Source of the DNA: Patulibacter sp. | GTDB taxonomy: Bacteria > Actinomycetota > Thermoleophilia > Solirubrobacterales > Solirubrobacteraceae | NCBI RefSeq assembly: GCF_030655195.1 | Contig: NZ_JAURWA010000042.1 | Coordinates: 1-43,888 of the forward strand | Length of the DNA stretch: 43,888 bases | Direction of reading: 5' to 3' | Part shown: one piece after another, positions 43,869 through 43,888 of the stretch | Layout of the letters: each line of letters starts with the position of its first letter | Position numbering within the stretch: the stretch's first letter is position 1 | Notes under the pieces: generated by a model | What the model saw: the letters and a program-made list of their open reading frames with translations, nothing else | Database searches by the model: none | Told to the model about the DNA's origin: nothing | Translations under genes and position numbers: made by a program

Positions 43869-43888
43869 GGCGCGGCGCGGCGCGGCGC
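43869..43888. repeat. Four GGCGC units at the window edge
   Basis: A simple 5-bp repeat runs into the right end, so its true length is unknown. Confidence 0.6.

Overview
The window is about 44 kb of very GC-rich chromosomal DNA from a free-living actinobacterium. F420-type LLM oxidoreductase, PdxS/PdxT, excalibur proteins, DUF4333-type lipoprotein, TlyA-NadK-RecN order, GTG starts and the absence of outer-membrane export genes all fit Actinomycetota. A Thermoleophilia (Solirubrobacterales, Patulibacter-like) origin is my best guess, but this is inference from gene content and not a database match.

Layout. 1-5.5 kb: end of a membrane protein, the pyridoxal-phosphate synthase pair pdxS-pdxT, an RpiR-type regulator, a CAU-anticodon tRNA, two unknown proteins and an LLM oxidoreductase. 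5.5-10.5 kb: a GT1-type glycosyltransferase, tRNA-Asn, then a small accessory block with two secreted NucA/NucB-type nucleases, an excalibur protein, a DUF1810 protein and small unknowns. 10.6-18.8 kb: DNA replication and repair housekeeping (dnaG, dgt, recO, grx, mutM, deoB, xerD), mostly on the minus strand. 19-35.3 kb: a large extracellular polysaccharide locus with two main operons. The minus operon has two GT4 transferases and two methyltransferases, all joined by 4-bp overlaps. The plus operon has a Wzc-like tyrosine kinase/co-polymerase, a Wzy/ligase-like polymerase, a methyltransferase, a Wzx-type flippase and a GT-A transferase. Around them lie a GT2, a hexapeptide acyltransferase, a PslG-like glycoside hydrolase and an FkbM methyltransferase. 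35.3-42.5 kb: M20 peptidase, pyrG, msrB, recN, nadK and tlyA. The end holds a small membrane protein, a 17-bp tandem repeat and a two-domain lipoprotein.

How it fits together. tlyA, nadK, recN, pyrG, the NUDIX gene and xerD are one conserved actinobacterial block in the same orientation (the order known from Mycobacterium tuberculosis). Here the polysaccharide locus sits inside that block, on both sides of the NUDIX gene. This explains why a lone NUDIX gene lies between divergent polysaccharide operons.

A second theme is transcription. At least a dozen genes have a TAnnnT-type -10 hexamer ending 6-11 bp before the start codon, so they are probably read as leaderless mRNAs. Two of these elements are near-symmetric and may fire in both directions. 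No CRISPR array, insertion sequence, prophage or obvious defence system was seen.
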